From Cryoendolithus antarcticus (Eukaryota; Ascomycota; Dothideomycetes; Cladosporiales; Cladosporiaceae): a stretch of 64,000 nt of DNA. The notes under the pieces are model-generated. The model made no database searches. It worked only from the letters and a program-made list of their open reading frames with translations, and was not told the origin of the DNA. Shown in pieces: positions 55,722 through 64,000 of the stretch. The stretch is from positions 186,001 to 250,000 of the forward strand of contig NAJO01000008.1 in the NCBI GenBank assembly GCA_002077065.1. The letters are read 5' to 3'. Made by a program: the position numbers and the translations under genes. Position 1 is the stretch's first letter. Every line of letters starts with the position of its first letter.

Positions 55722-57251
55722 ATGTGGCTAACGACTATCGCTAATATCGCCTTTCTGTCGTTAGCCAATGGAGTTCCCACTGGGAAGATCCACCACCCTT
55801 CTCCCATAGCGTGGACGGACTGTATCAATATCTCCGTCCCTCTCAAGTGCGGCACTCTATCCGTCCCCATTGACTGGCGCGACCCTCGCAGTAAGCGCTT
55901 CGACCTGTTCGTCACGAAGATACCAGCCCGCAACGCAAGCGGTAGCATCGGCAACCTATTCTACAACCCGGGTGGTCCAGGCGATGCTCCAAGCAGCGAT
56001 CTCGTCCCCGGTGGAGGCATGTACGAGTGGCTGATGCGTAGCAAAACCACCGAGTACTTTGACTTCATCGCTATCGATCCCAGAGGCACTGGCAAATCAA
56101 ATCCCGTGCAATGTGACCCCATTCTCTGGAGTATGGAGGTATCCGAGTTCCCGACAAGCGAAGACGAGTATACACACATGGTGTCTCACTGGCGGGAAGT
56201 CGGCGCAAGCTGTCTCCAGCTCACCGGATCATTCCTCGGGTACGTTAACACCGACAGCTCGGCGAGGGACTTCGAAGCCGTTCGGCTGGCCTTAGGCAAC
56301 GAGCCGATGAACTTTCTCGGATTCTCCTATGGCACACAATTAGGCTCGCAGTACGCAGAGCTCTACCCGCACAACATCCGCGCCATGGTCCTGGATGCCA
56401 ACCTCGATCACAGCCAGACCAGTCCGATTTACGCTTGGGAGACCGAAAGCCAAGGCTACGAAAACACACTCCTGCAGTTCTTCGCCTGGTGTAAGGACAC
56501 ACCCACTTGCGCACTTCACGACGAGACAGACATACCCGCCTACTTTGACCGTCTAGTCGACAGCGCCAACGCCCACCCCATAACGTCCACCAGCGCCGCT
56601 TGCCTCGCTGCAGCCTGCCCTCCAGTGACCGGGACCAATATAATGGGTTTGAACACGCAGTCCCTGCTCGTGCTGCCGAACGGCGAGTTCGGCTCTCCGG
56701 GCTGGCTTGGCCTGGCAGAAGCCCTCAAGAACGCCACAACGAACGGCAACGTGGACTTGCTCGTGCAGCTGCCGCCCACAGCAACGACCAACGGTATCTT
56801 CTCTTACGTAGCGATCATCTGCGCCGACTGGCCCTTCGCAGAACCCAATGAATCGTACACTCAATACCTAAACCGCCTACACATGGCCCGAACCCTCTCC
56901 CCACACACTCGCGGTGCAGGCGAGTTCTGGTTCCTGCATACTGCGTGCCAGAGCTGGCCAGTGCCACCGCGGAATCCACCACACGAGATCACGACATTGA
57001 AGAACCCTTCGAATCAGCTGAAGACTCCTATCCTGATGGTGAATGCACTGCACGATCCGGAGACGAGCTATGCCTGGGCGGTGAATCTGCAGCGGCAGTT
57101 TGGGGATAAAAACGCGGTGTTGTTGACTAGGAATGGGAGCGGGCATACGAGCTATACGCAGTCCGGGGCGGTGAGTGATGCTATTGATGAGTATTTGGTG
57201 AGATTGAAGGTGCCGGATGGGGGAACGGTGTTGAGGAATGAGGGGATCTGA
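55722..57251 (+). CDS. Secreted TAP-like serine peptidase / alpha-beta hydrolase (S33)
   Basis: Intronless frame of 509 residues from ATG 55722; the frame is open a little upstream but only to a TTG. A signal peptide (MWLTTIANIAFLSLANG) is followed by an alpha/beta hydrolase fold: oxyanion segment NPGGPG, DPRGTGKS, nucleophile elbow GFSYGT with S202, and a C-terminal TAP-like domain with ALHDPETSY (Asp) and GHTSY (His). This is the layout of Streptomyces tripeptidyl aminopeptidase and fungal secreted relatives, which cut short N-terminal peptides or act as broad esterases. Several N-x-S/T sites fit secretion. Exact substrate is unknown. Confidence 0.9.
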   Translation: MWLTTIANIAFLSLANGVPTGKIHHPSPIAWTDCINISVPLKCGTLSVPIDWRDPRSKRFDLFVTKIPARNASGSIGNLFYNPGGPGDAPSSDLVPGGGMYEWLMRSKTTEYFDFIAIDPRGTGKSNPVQCDPILWSMEVSEFPTSEDEYTHMVSHWREVGASCLQLTGSFLGYVNTDSSARDFEAVRLALGNEPMNFLGFSYGTQLGSQYAELYPHNIRAMVLDANLDHSQTSPIYAWETESQGYENTLLQFFAWCKDTPTCALHDETDIPAYFDRLVDSANAHPITSTSAACLAAACPPVTGTNIMGLNTQSLLVLPNGEFGSPGWLGLAEALKNATTNGNVDLLVQLPPTATTNGIFSYVAIICADWPFAEPNESYTQYLNRLHMARTLSPHTRGAGEFWFLHTACQSWPVPPRNPPHEITTLKNPSNQLKTPILMVNALHDPETSYAWAVNLQRQFGDKNAVLLTRNGSGHTSYTQSGAVSDAIDEYLVRLKVPDGGTVLRNEGI

Positions 57252-57732
57252 GCGACCGTCTGAGCCTGGGTATAGGGTCGAGTGTCTCGCATGCTGAAAA
57301 CGGAAGTCATTCAGTCACATGTACTGGGCCAGGTCGCATAAGTTGAGCGCCGCTTCACACAATACGAGTGCTCCCACTTACAACGTTTGAAGATCGATGG
57401 GTAGATGCTCGACGCACTGGCGGTCGATTATGACAGTGGCTTCGCTTGGGAGACTCGCTTTTCCGCGTTCCAACGCTGTCTATCTGTACACTCGTGGCGC
57501 GTCCAAAATTACCCACAACCGTCCAATGCTAATCTTCGAGAGCCGCTGTGACGACTGCCTTCAGTCCCTATCAGCCGTAAGTGCTATGCAACGACTTGCC
57601 GCGACCACATCGCTGGCTTGCGGATTATCACAGACGGACTTGCATGTCTTGCCGTTCCGCCATCCCCAGAAAATACATACTGCACGTAGAGCAAACGCCG
57701 GAGACCTGTTCCCGACACTTCGTCGCTTAGCT
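57252..57732. other. Convergent intergenic region
   Basis: Between the peptidase (+) and GDT1 (-) gene ends. Nothing beyond presumed 3' UTRs is seen. Confidence 0.45.
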
Positions 57733-59492
57733 TCACCCTTCGACCCAGGCCTCATACAGATACAGAACGCCGAAGACCAGGAAAGCACCCGCACCTCCGA
57801 TAGTGACTGCAATGACGATTAGCTAATGTCCCATAACTTAGACGCGCAACACGGTGAACACTTACCGACTCTCATGCTGACCCTCCCCGCCAACGCCCGC
57901 CCACCAAGCACAGCCAACCCAGTACAACACGCATGTCCCGCCACAGCGCCAAGCGTAACCCACCAGTAGTCCTGACCAGCCGCCATAGCAATCGTAGCAA
58001 TCTGACTTCGGTCTCCCCACTCGCCTAAGAAAGTCATAACGAATGTCTGCACCCACACAGGACTCAGCACTAGGCCGAGCAAATTCGCCAGACCAGACAA
58101 CGACTGCGGTTTCCGTGCAGGCGAGGGTGATCGAGACGTGCGGCCGGATTCGAGGGCATAGGGATCGGTTTTCTTGGAGTCGCGGAGGAGCGTGTGTTCC
58201 TTCTCCTCGAGCTCGGCTTCGACTTCTTGCATTTCTTCGGCTACGCCAGCTTCTTTTGACATCTCGAGACCTTCTCGTAGCATCTTGATGCCGAAGACGA
58301 GGAACAGAATTGCTGCTGCCAGAGTTGTGAGACGCTTGGGTAATAGTGTGGGCGCAATATGTCCCAAGACCGCGCTTAGCACAGTCATCGTTATCAACGC
58401 CGATATGGCGGCCGTGTAGACCACGAGTCGTGGGTGTCGCATAGCCATTAGCGCAGCTACCAGGAAGGTCTTGTCGCCTATTTCGGTGAAGATGATCATC
58501 GTGAAGGAGACGACGAACGAGTGGAACCACTCTTCGAAACTTGCTGCATGCTCGGGTGTTCCTGGCGCGCCTGGTGTCGACGATGATGGTGTCTTTGGTT
58601 TCGAGACACCTTCGGTGTACGGCATAGTGTCCTTCAGCCAGGTAGAGCGATCCGTTGCTGGCGGGTCGGAAGAGTCCTTCTTTGGCTGCGTCGCGATCTT
58701 AGGCTCTGGGTGAGGGATGTCGTGAGGCTTCTCTGGGAGATCCGTGGGTTTCTGCATGCCTACAAATCCCGCGCCATATTCTCCGCCCTTCTTCGGGGAC
58801 TCGACCTGCTTCCCACTTTTTTCTGTCTCCTTGCCTTCCGTCTTAGTCAACTTCGACGACTTGCTCTCGCCCTTGTCACTTTTGCCAGACATCTTCTCGA
58901 CCTCACTGTGCGGTAAGGGAGGCGCTTCTTGAGGTCCCGTCGGTATGTTCTCAGCGTTCACTCCCTTCGCCAACCGCGCTTTCTCCTTTTCGCTCACGCC
59001 ACCTTCCGTGCCAGTCGTTCCCTTCTTGGGTATAGGTCGAGTGTCATCGTTCATGACTCCGTCGTTCTTCTCTGGTATGTCCTCCAGCTTCAACCCATCT
59101 TCGCTACTTGCGCCGCCTGCTAGCTTCTCCAGTGAAGTTGGTAGCGCCTTTGCCGTCGCAGTCGCAGTCTTCGTCCCTGTTACACTTGACGTCTGCTCGG
59201 GCGTAGTGTCTACGAATGGGCCTGCATGAGGTTTGCCATCCAGTCCGTCCACAGGCGCATCTTCCGTGCCAACATAATGCCGCGTCTTCACTGCTGCGCG
59301 CGCAGTCCGAGTGAAGTCCGCATCCAACTCGAAAGCATTTGTGGCTTTCTGTGCCTTCCCTTGACGATCTATGGGCTCGCCCTTGGGAGCGTTGAGGGCG
59401 AGGATCTCACCGTTGGATAGGGAGTCGGCCGCAGAGACGAAGCAGGGCGATGATAGTAGGAGGAGGAGCGGTATTGGTTTGTAGTACCGCAT
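57733..59492 (-). CDS. GDT1: GDT1/TMEM165-family cation (Ca2+/Mn2+) transporter with long luminal region
   Basis: Two exons, 57866-59492 and 57733-57806, giving 566 residues; the last exon supplies the final helix (GGAGAFLVFGVLYLYEAW). A signal peptide (MRYYKPIPLLLLLSS) is followed by about 290 residues rich in Lys, Glu, Pro and Thr, then two triple-helix halves. Each half carries the family signature: EIGDKTF in the first and EWGDRSQ in the second, the E-x-G-D-(K/R)-(T/S) cation-binding motifs. A charged cytosolic loop separates the halves. In yeast, Gdt1 moves Ca2+ and Mn2+ into the Golgi lumen for glycosylation. The N-terminal extension is much longer than in yeast Gdt1 (280 residues in total). 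Confidence 0.94.
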
Positions 59493-59949
59493 CGCGACGT
59501 GTGTCCAGAGTATGTGAAAGCGGCAGATGTGGTTTGCTCACAAGCAAATTCGGAGGTTCCTCATGCACGAAAGGAGAAGCTGAGTGTATTCGCTGACGCT
59601 GCTATTGGTTACGCCAGTGGTTCCAGACAATTGAGTTCCAGAAGCGAACGTGAGACGGTATTCGCAATCAGTAACCTCGGTAAGAGGATCGGGTCAACAA
59701 TGGTACATACAAGAAGGGGATGATGGTATAGTATCACGGTGTAGCAACAGATTGAAGTTGACCAGGGATGCCGCGATGCGCCACCCCAAGACACATGCGC
59801 CATGGTCGCGCCAACACGCGGCAGCCGTGGGCAGGAGTCTGGGGTAAGCCCGGCGGGAGTGCAGAGCCGAGGCGACGGGAAGCTTATATAAAATGATGGG
59901 TTTCTGAAGATTGGCATTGGACGATCATGCATCACTTTGAAGCTGCTCG
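59493..59949. other. Intergenic region
   Basis: 457 bp between two minus-strand genes; holds the GDT1 promoter and the hydrolase 3' UTR. Nothing else recognised. Confidence 0.45.
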
Positions 59950-61056
59950 TCAACCACGCATATCCTCGAGCGCCTTCTCCAGCACCTCGGTCCTACAGTT
60001 GAGCAGCATACTGATATGCGTCTCCCCCCTCACATGGAGCTCCACTTTGTCACCGGGCAATCGCTTCTTCAACTCTTCACCCACATGCCACGAAACGCTC
60101 GTATCGTACAAACCATACCACAGCTGGATCGGCAAATCACGTCTGATATCCTCAAGCCTGAACCCAAGATCTTCGGTGGTCATTATGCGAAAGTCCTCCA
60201 CCATTCCGTCTACGCCATCGGCTCGCTTGCAGTTCTCCTGGAGCAAGTCATACGAGTACTCAATCGCCGCATCGTCGCTGAAGATTGCAAGGTCCTTCTC
60301 GTGCGGTCGTGAGAGCAAACGTACCCAACAGCTGGTCATCTGCTTCCTGTTGGTCGCTACGTAGTCCTTGCGGCTCATGTTTGTGTATTTCGTCATTGCT
60401 TGCCTAGCTCCCCAACGCCGCAGCACAGCACTGCTATTGATGACTGTCCAGAACAGCCAGGGAAACCATCCAGCGTGCCGCATGATTGTTGACTGCCATG
60501 GCCCAGCGGCGATGAGCATGGTAACGCTTTTTAGCTGATCTTTAGGAAGAACATGAGCACAGGCGAGTGTGAAGGGACCACCGCCAGATGCACCGATAAG
60601 ACCATAGTTCTGAATGTTCAGCTCGCTCGTCAGATACTTGACGTCCTGTGCAAAATCCAGCACCGACCCACCCATTCGCGTGGAGCTGAGGCCCCATCCA
60701 GGCCGATCGACGCTGATGATGCGGATGTCAAGGTCCTCAGCTGCCGTGTGGAAGAAGCCGCCGGACAGGCGGTTGTCACCAGAGCCATGGATGAAGATGA
60801 TGGTCGGCGCATTCGGTGAGGCGCTGCCGTAGAATGCGTAGCCGAATCTGCGGCCATCTGGGAGGTCGAGAGTCCGGTGGCTGCTTTCGGCTTCATTCTT
60901 CGCACGAGCGCGGTGCAGGCTCTCGGATACCTCCTTGTTGATGACAGGGGTTTGTGTTCTAGCATTGTCTACACTGGATGGCCGCTTTAAAAGATGAATT
61001 GAAGCAACAAGGATGCAGATGCCCGCAACGAGATATGGGATAGAGGCTGGAGCCAT
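59950..61056 (-). CDS. Membrane-anchored alpha/beta hydrolase
   Basis: Intronless frame of 368 residues. An N-terminal hydrophobic helix (IPYLVAGICILVASIHLL) is probably a signal anchor. The hydrolase fold shows the HGSGDNR oxyanion turn, VDRPGWGLS, the nucleophile elbow GASGGG with S157, a likely acid in YGLYDTSV and the catalytic His in GETHISML near the C-terminus. The triad looks complete, so it should be an active esterase, lipase or epoxide-hydrolase-like enzyme; the substrate cannot be told from sequence. It is the last gene recognised in the window. Confidence 0.87.
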   Translation of the reverse strand: MAPASIPYLVAGICILVASIHLLKRPSSVDNARTQTPVINKEVSESLHRARAKNEAESSHRTLDLPDGRRFGYAFYGSASPNAPTIIFIHGSGDNRLSGGFFHTAAEDLDIRIISVDRPGWGLSSTRMGGSVLDFAQDVKYLTSELNIQNYGLIGASGGGPFTLACAHVLPKDQLKSVTMLIAAGPWQSTIMRHAGWFPWLFWTVINSSAVLRRWGARQAMTKYTNMSRKDYVATNRKQMTSCWVRLLSRPHEKDLAIFSDDAAIEYSYDLLQENCKRADGVDGMVEDFRIMTTEDLGFRLEDIRRDLPIQLWYGLYDTSVSWHVGEELKKRLPGDKVELHVRGETHISMLLNCRTEVLEKALEDMRG

Positions 61057-61276
61057 CGTTGATGTCGCTGCAGATAGCCGACTGGACAGACCTCTGGATT
61101 TCTCATAACACTACGGGTGTCGTGGTCTATCACCTGAAAGTACTCATTAATGACTACATAACATGTTCACAGCTGAGGACACGAAACCAAGGAGGGTACT
61201 GAAGTGAGGGATCCCGATGCCCCTGCAAATTGAGTGGCCACGTGGCCTCATGCGCCAGTGCTCCTTCAATTGGGAT

Positions 61277-61437
61277 TTCGATGTCATGGCGAAAGTCCTG
61301 TGAGTTTCAAGTCTAGTGAAATTGAGGTGAAGGGACTTGATGAAGTGCCGTGCTGACGAAGTTGTTTCGGATGCATTGTCGCAGGAGCCATAGCACAGCC
61401 GTGTAGTTGATGAGTGCAGACTGCTGTCTGTACCATA
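61277..61437 (+). repeat. Diverged direct repeat, copy 1
   Basis: Shares GTGCTGACGA, TAGCACA, GATGTCAT and CTGTACCAT anchors in the same order with 62943-63130, with indels between them. Confidence 0.6.
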
Positions 61438-62942
61438 ATATCGAAGATCAGCAAGGCGAGGAGTTTGTATAAAGTGATGGGATTTCGAGGCATTGGCGTC
61501 TGACAATACCATGCGGTTGTACAGCGAGCCATCAAGCCCGTGACACTTTATGTAAGCTCATGAATACACTGTTATATATGACACCGCTGCGGCTACCGAA
61601 ACGAACCTGGATTGCTGAGATCTAGCCAAGCTGCTTCCTACCTTGTTGTGAGGTACATGCAAATTGCTTACAATGTCTATCAATCCACATCAGGAGACGG
61701 TAGTCGACCGCAGTCCAACCAGATCGATATCTGCGGTCGTCCTTCTCGCATACATAAGGACGACTCCATGGTGTTGCTGCCTGACGATGGGACGCGGCTA
61801 GCCGCACCGATTCCGCCAGAGAGCTTGGAAGCCTCTCGAACCTACCGTGCACAATCCCACCAGGCAAAGTAACTTTGTGGTCCTCACACTGGCCGTGCTC
61901 GTATTCACGAGTCCCTGCAGGAGACCGGACAGCAGTATCTTGCATATGCATGTGTGTGCTAGCACCCCTTCACCTGACTTGCTCGAAGCTATATCTCGGC
62001 AGTCGGCTACCACAGAGCTCTTGCTCATATTCTATCAGACAGACCGGGTGCGTGGTGCGGAATGAGAGTTTTTAGGCCGTCAGCCATGTCATGAAGAGTA
62101 GGCGATCGAGCCTCGCCTGGACCATCCGTGCGGACCCCTGGATCGAGGCGAGTCGATGGCCGCACTGCAAGGTTGACTCGAGTGTGCAGGTGTCGCAGGA
62201 GATCCATCGGCAAGGAGGCCCGCCAGGTCGAGTAGATATCCAGCTCGATGTGCCCTTAAGGCAGTATAATGCAATCGGATCTTTTGCTAGAGCGATCGCA
62301 TGCCGGCCGGTCGCGCAATGCCCCCCACGCTGAAACCACTAGGTAGCACGAGGTGTATCTTCGAGCTGCAAGGAGGTCAGTAGGTTCTAGCGGCGAGCTC
62401 TCCAGGTGTCTTCCGCAAGGATCCGCCAAAGTTATGCCCTGCTTCGATGTTGGCGTCGCAGTGCCGGGATGAAGCTGTCGCGTGTTCCATCCAACATGCA
62501 CTTCACTGTACACCAGCGTCAGGAGCGCGCTCCGATGCAAAAACGCAGGCGGATCGAGGCTACGTGCGGCATCTCATCCTCATCCCGGAGATCTCAGTCA
62601 TCTCTTCCTCATGCCTACCGTCGTCGCGATGCAGTCTTGCTCAGCGTTCCAGAACCTATCGCCAAGCTGGTTACCACGTGCCACGGGGCGTGCATCCGGG
62701 TGATAGGCCTTTCGATAACGCGAACATTTGCTCAAGTGAGCAGCAGATTGATTGCTCATATCTTGTAGATCTTGATGGATCTGCAGGGTGCTTTGTAAGT
62801 CCGTCAAAGTCACTGTACGTCACCCTGCATGGAGAGTTTAGAAGGGAGGTTGCCAAAATCCGCAATGCCCGACAAAGCAGCCAAACGGGCATGCAGCGGG
62901 CATATCGGTCTGTGGAGGTAGGAGGATGGGTTGAGTTAAGGG

Positions 62943-63130
62943 CTTGATGTCATTCTGAAAGTCTATGAGATATGAGTTTATTGGGAACGAGGTTGAGAGA
63001 GTTGATGATGTGTCGTGCTGACGATGTCGTCCACGAAGCCAGTTCCCATAAGTCGTAGCACATCGATGAGTGGGAAGTGAGACTCCGCGCGCGATGAGTA
63101 GGCCGGCTCACCGCGATTATCTGTACCATG
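62943..63130 (+). repeat. Diverged direct repeat, copy 2
   Basis: Second copy of the sequence at 61277-61437, 1.5 kb downstream in the same orientation. Divergence suggests an old duplication or degraded element. Confidence 0.6.
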
Positions 63131-64000
63131 ACTCTGACCGCGCCCGAACATCAGGACTGAAGGAGATCTTATGTCCGTTGACTGCGACTTATGTGAGTTT
63201 GCGACTCCGCTAGGCCCGATCGGGGCACCTGGGTCGCTGAGGCCTCATTCGAGAGGAAGGTACGCGAAGTCTGTGAAGACTTCACTTTACTGAGAAAGTG
63301 AACGACCATGAATGACTCGACCGCCAGCTGTTTCCGTGCTAACGAATGCTCGTATCGCTCAAAGCTCGCAGAAGATACCGCGGCCTTGGACCGAACTTGC
63401 TCATGAACTTCGAGGCGGACGGTAGAAATCCCCGAGCTGCCGTACGAAGAAGTTTGGGTACGAACACCGATCTCCGCAGCGAGTCATCACGCGAAGCAAA
63501 ATCGCAATAGTCGAGTGCAGACTGTAGTGAGTCATTATCGAGATGAATACGTTCATGGCGCAAGCTATGCTTCGCTTGGTCGTATCGACCGCTGGGCTAT
63601 GCAGATGGCCTGAGAGATGTTGCTCCGGAAAGTTGATGACTGTCGCATTGGAGTCCCAATCGGGTTTACGGTTCGCCAAACTGCGGGCTGGGTGCGAGAT
63701 GCAGCTGTAAGTGCGACAGCGGAACGACAGAGCGCCGAGCTGTCGCGTTGCAATCTGCCCTCAAGTTGTTGCCTGGGTTTCATGGCAAGCCACCGCGAAC
63801 GGCGCAACGTGTTTGCGCTCCACCGGCCGCGAGTACAAACCGCAGTGCCACGTAGCAACACGATTGTAACAGCCAGGGCATCGCCAAGCTACTTGCCAAT
63901 TCGGCTGCCTACACAACGTTCGCAGAGCAAGCATCGACGATGTCGAGCAGAGACTGCGATGGGAAAGTGATTTATAATGTATCAAAGACGTGACTGGAAT

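Larger units (their letters stand above)
61057..64000. other. Gene-free right end of window (2.9 kb)
   Basis: The left end holds the hydrolase promoter. No coding gene is supported: frames are short and lack domains or coherent splice sites. It contains two diverged copies of a roughly 160-190 bp sequence (61277-61437 and 62943-63130). Confidence 0.5.

Overview
This is nuclear DNA of a filamentous ascomycete fungus. Almost every gene has short introns (about 49-155 bp, GT...AG, often with a CTAAC-like branch site), genes lie on both strands without operons, and the gene content is fungal: WSC-domain copper radical oxidase, hyphal-type GT2 glycosyltransferase, KapC bZIP factor, Cdc15-like F-BAR protein, F-box-like protein. 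These families and the gene-sparse spacing suggest a Dothideomycete, perhaps Capnodiales/Mycosphaerellales; that placement is inference.

Layout. 0.1-9.2 kb: ARP5 (INO80 subunit, -) and SLH1/ASCC3-type double helicase (+) share a divergent promoter, followed by a tiny spliced TOM6 gene (+). 9.7-17 kb: two cell-wall or extracellular enzyme genes on the minus strand, a six-WSC glyoxal-oxidase-like protein and a membrane-anchored GH16 glucanase-like gene with an in-frame stop. 18.6-25 kb: GT2 glycosyltransferase (+) convergent with an RBR E3 ubiquitin ligase (-). 26-39.6 kb: F-BAR/SH3 cytokinesis protein, KapC-like bZIP factor, pyruvate dehydrogenase E1 beta and an F-box-like protein (all +), separated by 1.5-3.4 kb gaps. 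40-57 kb: a denser block with POL1 (-)/RPL13 (+) divergent, pterin carbinolamine dehydratase (+), a long mitochondrial PPR-like protein (-), a PARP-type zinc-finger protein (+), a telobox Myb protein (-) and a secreted TAP-like peptidase (+). 57.7-61 kb: GDT1 ion transporter and an alpha/beta hydrolase (both -). 61-64 kb: no gene seen, but an old diverged direct repeat.

Most genes are housekeeping and unrelated in pathway; I see no biosynthetic cluster, no CRISPR, no intact transposon and no tRNA or rRNA gene. The wall-related set (WSC-oxidase, GH16, GT2) within about 12 kb is a loose functional neighbourhood at most. All splice models were built by hand from consensus sites, reading-frame continuity and remembered family conservation; every proposed exon chain closes in frame. 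No database search was run. The most unusual points are the GH16 stop that coincides with a possible splice acceptor, the homologously placed introns of the WSC array, the internally duplicated N-terminal domain of the RBR ligase, a 19-residue repeat in the putative presequence of the dehydratase, and a telomere-like motif inside an intron of the telobox gene.
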